64,000 nt of DNA from Leishmania donovani (taxonomy: Eukaryota; Euglenozoa; Kinetoplastea; Trypanosomatida; Trypanosomatidae): contig NC_018259.1 of the NCBI RefSeq assembly GCF_000227135.1, forward strand, positions 541,140-605,139, read 5' to 3'. The notes beneath the pieces were generated by a model, which saw nothing but the letters and a program-made list of their open reading frames with translations, was not told where the DNA came from and did no database searches. Of the stretch, positions 59,519-64,000 are shown piece after piece (the stretch's first letter is position 1; each line of letters begins with the position of its first letter). A program made the position numbers and the translations under genes.

Positions 59519-59998
59519 GGGGGGTCTGGTCCCTGAGAAACGACGCTCTGAGGTGTCGTTGCGTTATCGGGGCTCATCAGGCTAAATGAAGACGCAAAAA
59601 AAAAAAGTTCGCTGTTGGCGTTCACGAGGCCCACGTTCGTGGGGCTACTTTGGAGAAAAACAGGAGCGATCATGAGGACTTGCGTGCGCCGAGATAGAGA
59701 GAGCCCATCCATCTCCGCTGTTTCACTACTCTTCCACGTTGCCGTGGCAATTTGATGGCGCTTCTACTCGAGGTGTAATCATTGTGTGAATTGATCACAG
59801 GGAGAAGCAGAGCGGCCAATGGCAGAAGCAAATGCATTACAGATGCTGGAAATCAAGCCGCACTCCATGCACCAGGTCGAGTCTCTTCCACATCGCCGAG
59901 GCCTCAGCGAAGGCGAGAGTCACACGCCGCTGCAGCTCTGTGAAACGCTGTTTAGTTTACTGGTGGCTCGGAAGAGAAAACGCCGAGTCTATCCCACC

Positions 59999-60778
59999 CT
60001 ACTTGTGACGCAATGGACCGATGTGCGCCACAGCGGAGCCCAATGCGTTGTCTGCCGCGCTTTCTTCCATTGGTGCCGCTTCAGAGTACCCTGAAGGCGC
60101 CCTCGGTGGCGGCGAAAACGGCACCTCGTTGTATGCCGCCAAAGAGCTGAGGCCAGGAATACTGCCTGCGTCTTCGCGCACGGCAGAGGACGCGCCGCTG
60201 ATGCTATCGCGGCTCTGCAGGACGCTCTCAAATCGCTGAAAGGCCTCGCGAAACTGCCGGTCACGAAGAGCTTCCGACATGGTAGTGACAACACCGGCTG
60301 CAGTACCCGGGATGCACTCCAGGTCGGCCTTCTCGAGGCTCTCCCAGTCACTCATGTACCCCCTCAACCGCCACTTCAGCGGCGTAGATTGGTAATAGTC
60401 CGTGACGAGCGGCACTCGTGCAGCCAGTTCCTCGCACTCTAGCACCCGCCGCCGTGTCCGCTCCTGCACAAAGAGGATGTGGGACCGGTAGTGCGCCAGC
60501 ACCGGCTGCAGCTGCGCCCGGATTGAATCCTCTGCCTCGCCACGCCAGCGAATTGGCTGGAGTTTGACGGAATCGGGGCCGCCCTCTTCTCGCAGCCGAT
60601 GTGCCACAGCCATGACGCTACTCTTCCCCGCCACCTCTGCCGCATGCCCTCGGTGCAGACCTTCCAGGACGGGAATCAGGTGCGGGATGCGCTCCGCCTT
60701 CAGCACAGATCCCCTCTGCTGCTCATCCTGCAGGACACCAAAGCAGGTGATCATGGGCGGAGCTGCACTGGTGCTCAT
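59999..60778 (-). CDS. Hypothetical protein, 259 aa
   Basis: Starts at ATG 60778 (MSTSAAPPMITCFGV). A helical, charged central region (EAEDSIRAQLQPVLAHYRSHILFVQERTRRRVLECEELAARV, then MSDWESLEKADLECIP) is flanked by a short hydrophobic N-terminus and a serine/proline-rich C-terminus. No enzyme motif, signal peptide or membrane segment is seen. The ordered central block suggests a conserved protein, perhaps part of a complex. Its 3' UTR holds repeat copy 3. Family not recognised. Confidence 0.7.
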   Translation of the reverse strand: MSTSAAPPMITCFGVLQDEQQRGSVLKAERIPHLIPVLEGLHRGHAAEVAGKSSVMAVAHRLREEGGPDSVKLQPIRWRGEAEDSIRAQLQPVLAHYRSHILFVQERTRRRVLECEELAARVPLVTDYYQSTPLKWRLRGYMSDWESLEKADLECIPGTAAGVVTTMSEALRDRQFREAFQRFESVLQSRDSISGASSAVREDAGSIPGLSSLAAYNEVPFSPPPRAPSGYSEAAPMEESAADNALGSAVAHIGPLRHK

Positions 60779-61670
60779 GCTTGATTCGGAGTTGCTTGCT
60801 TACAATGGTACGCGCTGAACCACATAAAACGGAAAGATGCGAAGCGTTGCGGTGGTCGGTGCCACCATGTCCAAAAACGGCAGACGTACGTGAGCCGCTA
60901 TGCGGCAAAGCGCCCTCGCAATGAACGAGGCTGCAAACAGATGGCACACAGAGTGCAGCTGCCTCGGCGTACGCGGGGCGATGAATCAAATTCACCGCCG
61001 GTGCTGCGGCGCACAGAAAAGAAGATGAAGTAGGTAAACCTCGAGAGGCAGCGGCTTAGTACGTAGGTACATCACGGCGGCGGCACGCTGGGCAATTCAG
61101 TTCGCCTCTCTTCACGGCTGCCGAAAGCGTACCCTTGCGCAACCGTCATGGAGAGAGAAGATGGAAGGCGCTTGTTTGTGTAATGGAGAGAGTGAAGAGG
61201 GGTGGCAGAACGGGAATGTATAGTGGCCGCAAGGGTTGAGCGAGGCGGCAGTCGAAGGGCAAAGCAGTCGGCAATTCGGAAGTGCACGCTGTGCTCTCTC
61301 TTGAACCCTCTGCTGCCAAAAAGAGGAGAAGGAAGGGGCGCGCGTCGGTTTCACGCTTGGCCTCAAAGCAGTCGTTTCCTTGTCACTCTCGCACCAAGAC
61401 GGTGCCGCGTGTCATCGAGCGCTCTTTTAGTGGCCTTAGTCGGTGCCGCACGGGGCCCCCAGGCGACAGCAAGCTCGACATGAAAAGCGCCACCCGCTGA
61501 TGCCTGCGGGGGGGGGGAACACTCTTTCGAGGTTGCTGCACAGACACTCACGATGATCAGTAAAGTTGACTACACGCCCGCGGTTTGACACCCACAGCCA
61601 GGAACACCGTTACCCCTGAAAGGAGCGCTGCTGCCTCAGGCAGTGGCTACGCCACCCCATCCAGTTCCTG
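60779..61670. other. Intergenic spacer
   Basis: 892 bp between two - strand genes. A G-run near 61510-61518 is the only notable feature. No gene seen. Confidence 0.55.
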
Positions 61671-64000
61671 TTACACTAGCCTGCTCTTTGCATCGTCGAC
61701 ACGCCGGCGACGGCAGGCTCCCGTACCCCACTCTCGGATCAGGTCCTTGGTCTGTCTCAGCACGCTGGTGGCATCCGCGGCAGCACGCACGAGAAAACAC
61801 GGGGTGCCTCCCAGGTGTTCTATCGTATCGCGCAAATGCGAGGACGAGCCCGCGGTGCACTCCACAAAGCAAGGAACGAGAGAAGCAGGAGGACGTGTGC
61901 GGGCGCTTACTTGATCCCATACAAGCTGAAGCGGACTCAGTGCGGATGGTCGCCCGAACGATGCCTTCGCGCTCGTATGGAGAAGCTGCTGCATCACCGC
62001 GGTCTCTCCAACGAGAAGTGTAGAGCCAGGCGGCGACCATGTCCCGTCCGCAGCGCCACTCATCGAGGGAGGCCTCAAGTCGCGTAGTTTTTCGTAGTAG
62101 CAGAGGGGCGCCTGGGAATCGGAGACGAGAACGACTCCCTCACAGTCATTCGCGAATCGAATAACATCCAGTAGTTCCTGCACCGATATCTCGCACACAA
62201 GGCACGGCCGCTTTGAAGGCAGAAAGGCTGGAGGGGAGGCCAGCTCAGGCAGCGGGACCGATGCGTGCTGCAGCACTGCTGCATGGTGCGTTGCGGCAAC
62301 AGCATCCGAAGCAAGTGCAGAAAGCTCGGCAGGGTTGCGCTCCTCTGCGTGTTTGTGAAGTCGGCACTGGAGCGGCGATAGACAGTGACAGAGATGCTCC
62401 GAAAGTGTCGAGACGACGCGCTGCTGCGATGGGGAGCACTCTCTCGGTGAGAAGCACACCACAGACGAGGATGGCGTCCCGCCGGAGGATGCCCCTCGGC
62501 GAGACGGTGCCGCCATGCCAACAAAGGAAGAGGCAGTACTATATGCCTGAACGCACGTCGCCGCCGGGCCACTTGCCGGGCGCTCCAGCTCTTCTCTCTT
62601 CGACGACGAAACCACCGACTCGGAGAGGAAGGGAACCAGGTTCGACAGGGCAGCGTGCGGCGGCGGCTTCGCCGCTCCGGGCGCCGTCACGGACGTTGCG
62701 CGCTCACACGGATCGGCCACGTCGTCACCTAGCAAGGACGCAAAGAAGAGACGCTGGTGGACGTGGATAAAGGCCGTGTCATACCTTGAGTCCAGGGCAT
62801 CGCCCTGAGTACGAGGTACCGACGGCAAGCTGCACCGCGTCTCTACTCGTCCGGTATCCCAGTCACACGGGACGCTGAGAGTTACCTTTACAACCGGATC
62901 GCGGCCGGCCGTGGCCGTGCGTGTCCACTCCTTCCAAAACACCGCCGTCGCACTCTCCTCAAACACGCCCTCCACCTCCAGCGCTCGCCGCCACGACGAC
63001 AGATGGCTCCATAGCTCAATTTTTGCCTCGAGGGCTTCCGTGTCATCTGTGTCTGCTTCGGCGGGCGCAAAGAGCCGCCGCACCGCAGGCGTCTGTGCCG
63101 CAACAGCGATGCGCTCGTACTCGGTTATGTCCGCCCAGGCCAGCCCTGCGTAGGCGAAACACCAGTCCTGCGCTTGCGCCTGCGCGTCGTCATTGCCGCG
63201 GGCCTCTCGGCGTCGGTCAAGGGACTCAAAAGGGTTGGCAAACTGCGCGAAAAAGGCGAAAGAACGCGGGTCTGTCAGTGCAGCGTTCGCCGTGATGTCA
63301 AATGGAAAAACGAGCGGCACCACCTCAATCGTGCGGAAGTCGAACTCGGTGAAGGCAAACGACCGATTCAGCCAGTCCGGCGGGCCGTCCTTCACCCAGC
63401 TCGACACGCGACGCAAGTTTGGCTCTGCCCATGCCCAAAAGGCACGCGAGCGGCGCACGCGCCACCCCTCCACCTGACACATGGGATGGTCGAGGTAGAC
63501 AAAGAAGTCGCACTCTTCACAGTCGGCGATGGCGAGCTGGCCCTGTATTTGGCACATGTAGTGCATGGGGATACCGAAGGGCTGGTAGCCGGGCTTCGTG
63601 GAGTTGTACAGCGCTCTAAATGGGGATTTGATTTCCAGCAGCCGGACCTTGTGATGGGAAGGTGACCCCAACGGCGTCGAGAGCGTCCCATCAATGCTCG
63701 CATGGCTCTGCGTTAGAGCAATAGCAGATCTCCCATCCGTGGAGCAGCGAGTGCTGCCAGATTTGCAGCTGGTGCTTTCGTCGTCGTCGCAAGCAAGGGC
63801 ACCAGAGCTGTTCGACCTGCGGCTAGAGACCGCGGACAGTGGTGAACGTGGTCGCCGCTTGCTCTTGAACGGCACGTGCACAGAGCATCTGCTGCCTCGC
63901 CGCTGCCGCTCCATCATGCTGACACCGTTGCTGGCACCGCAGCCGCCGCTGCAGCTCTGGAAGCGGCGTGTCAGGGCCGACGCAGACAGCCCTGCTTGTT
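61671..64000 (-). CDS. YqaJ / lambda-exonuclease-like PD-(D/E)XK nuclease, 5' end outside the window
   Basis: The frame is open to the right edge, so the protein begins outside or at one of the internal ATGs (MMERQ, 63917); 748 residues follow from that Met. Counting from it, SIDGTL (D76), LLEIKSPF (E95, K97) and IPMHYMCQIQGQLAI with Q123 form the catalytic signature of the YqaJ/lambda exonuclease branch of the PD-(D/E)XK superfamily (acidic residue, ExK, then a conserved QIQ helix), followed by CDFFVYLDHP as expected. The family's usual upstream ITAS/GxxxE part is not visible and may lie beyond the edge. The remaining ~600 residues are unassigned; the C-terminus has KSRLV. These nucleases are best known from phages and viruses; exonuclease activity is inferred. 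Confidence 0.75.
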   Translation of the reverse strand, partial: QAGLSASALTRRFQSCSGGCGASNGVSMMERQRRGSRCSVHVPFKSKRRPRSPLSAVSSRRSNSSGALACDDDESTSCKSGSTRCSTDGRSAIALTQSHASIDGTLSTPLGSPSHHKVRLLEIKSPFRALYNSTKPGYQPFGIPMHYMCQIQGQLAIADCEECDFFVYLDHPMCQVEGWRVRRSRAFWAWAEPNLRRVSSWVKDGPPDWLNRSFAFTEFDFRTIEVVPLVFPFDITANAALTDPRSFAFFAQFANPFESLDRRREARGNDDAQAQAQDWCFAYAGLAWADITEYERIAVAAQTPAVRRLFAPAEADTDDTEALEAKIELWSHLSSWRRALEVEGVFEESATAVFWKEWTRTATAGRDPVVKVTLSVPCDWDTGRVETRCSLPSVPRTQGDALDSRYDTAFIHVHQRLFFASLLGDDVADPCERATSVTAPGAAKPPPHAALSNLVPFLSESVVSSSKREELERPASGPAATCVQAYSTASSFVGMAAPSRRGASSGGTPSSSVVCFSPRECSPSQQRVVSTLSEHLCHCLSPLQCRLHKHAEERNPAELSALASDAVAATHHAAVLQHASVPLPELASPPAFLPSKRPCLVCEISVQELLDVIRFANDCEGVVLVSDSQAPLCYYEKLRDLRPPSMSGAADGTWSPPGSTLLVGETAVMQQLLHTSAKASFGRPSALSPLQLVWDQVSARTRPPASLVPCFVECTAGSSSHLRDTIEHLGGTPCFLVRAAADATSVLRQTKDLIREWGTGACRRRRVDDAKSRLV

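Larger units (their letters stand above)
56875..59998. other. Long intergenic spacer holding a SIDER-like repeat
   Basis: 3.1 kb upstream of FtsH and downstream of the next - strand gene. It holds a TA run (57233-57249), purine-rich blocks at 56960-57010 and the third repeat copy (58853-59518). The 57840-58440 stretch has a more balanced composition and could be a decayed element or gene, but no frame or family is recognisable. Confidence 0.65.

Noticed and set aside
1..64000. CRISPR arrays, bacterial operons, insertion sequences
   Set aside because: No regularly spaced direct repeats, no Shine-Dalgarno patterns and no transposase-like frame. The sequence is eukaryotic in organisation.

Overview
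The window looks like a piece of a Leishmania (or very close trypanosomatid) nuclear chromosome. The evidence is: intronless, GC-rich genes lying head to tail on one strand for almost 59 kb; long gene-free spacers full of TG/CA, TA and CAG microsatellites and polypurine/polypyrimidine tracts; typical trypanosomatid gene families (a kinase-guanylyltransferase-like fusion, PPR and mitochondrial proteins, IFT54); and three copies of a roughly 0.55-kb interspersed repeat placed like the SIDER retroposons of Leishmania 3' UTRs. The species cannot be told from the sequence alone. Two runs of N (3471-3906 and 59087-59185) mark scaffold gaps.

Layout. One gene, cut by the left edge, is on the + strand (1-1374) and encodes a P-loop kinase-like domain fused to a capping-type nucleotidyltransferase fold. 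From about 5.2 kb to the right edge every convincing gene is on the - strand, so 1375-5212 is a convergent strand-switch region, where two polycistronic units end. It holds a 436-nt gap, a GGGTGT array, a very G-rich block and two hairpins with T11 runs. In order of coordinate, the - strand genes encode: a protein with a possible ubiquitin-like fold, a SAPS-type PP6 regulatory-like protein, a MER3/HFM1-like helicase, a membrane-anchored kynurenine-formamidase-like cyclase, a PPR-like protein, a TRIM-like protein (proline-rich repeats, B-box, coiled coil, SPRY-like end), two small unknown proteins, the ATR checkpoint kinase (3211 aa), IFT54, a mitochondrial unknown, a 69-aa membrane protein, a Fyv7/CCDC59 ribosome-biogenesis factor, a doublecortin-domain protein, an FtsH-type AAA metalloprotease, a further unknown, and a YqaJ/lambda-exonuclease-like nuclease that runs off the right edge.

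How the genes work together. In trypanosomatids neighbouring genes share a polycistronic transcript but are individually trans-spliced, so adjacency does not imply common function. ATR, the HFM1-like helicase and the YqaJ-like nuclease are all DNA-metabolism genes, but nothing here shows that they cooperate. Regulation should mainly act through 3' UTRs; the three near-identical repeats lie just downstream of three different - strand genes, in one orientation, and are the clearest candidate shared regulatory elements.

Several open reading frames begin at non-ATG codons; for those genes the first supported ATG was chosen and the choice is stated. Protein identifications rest on motifs read by eye; no database search was run.
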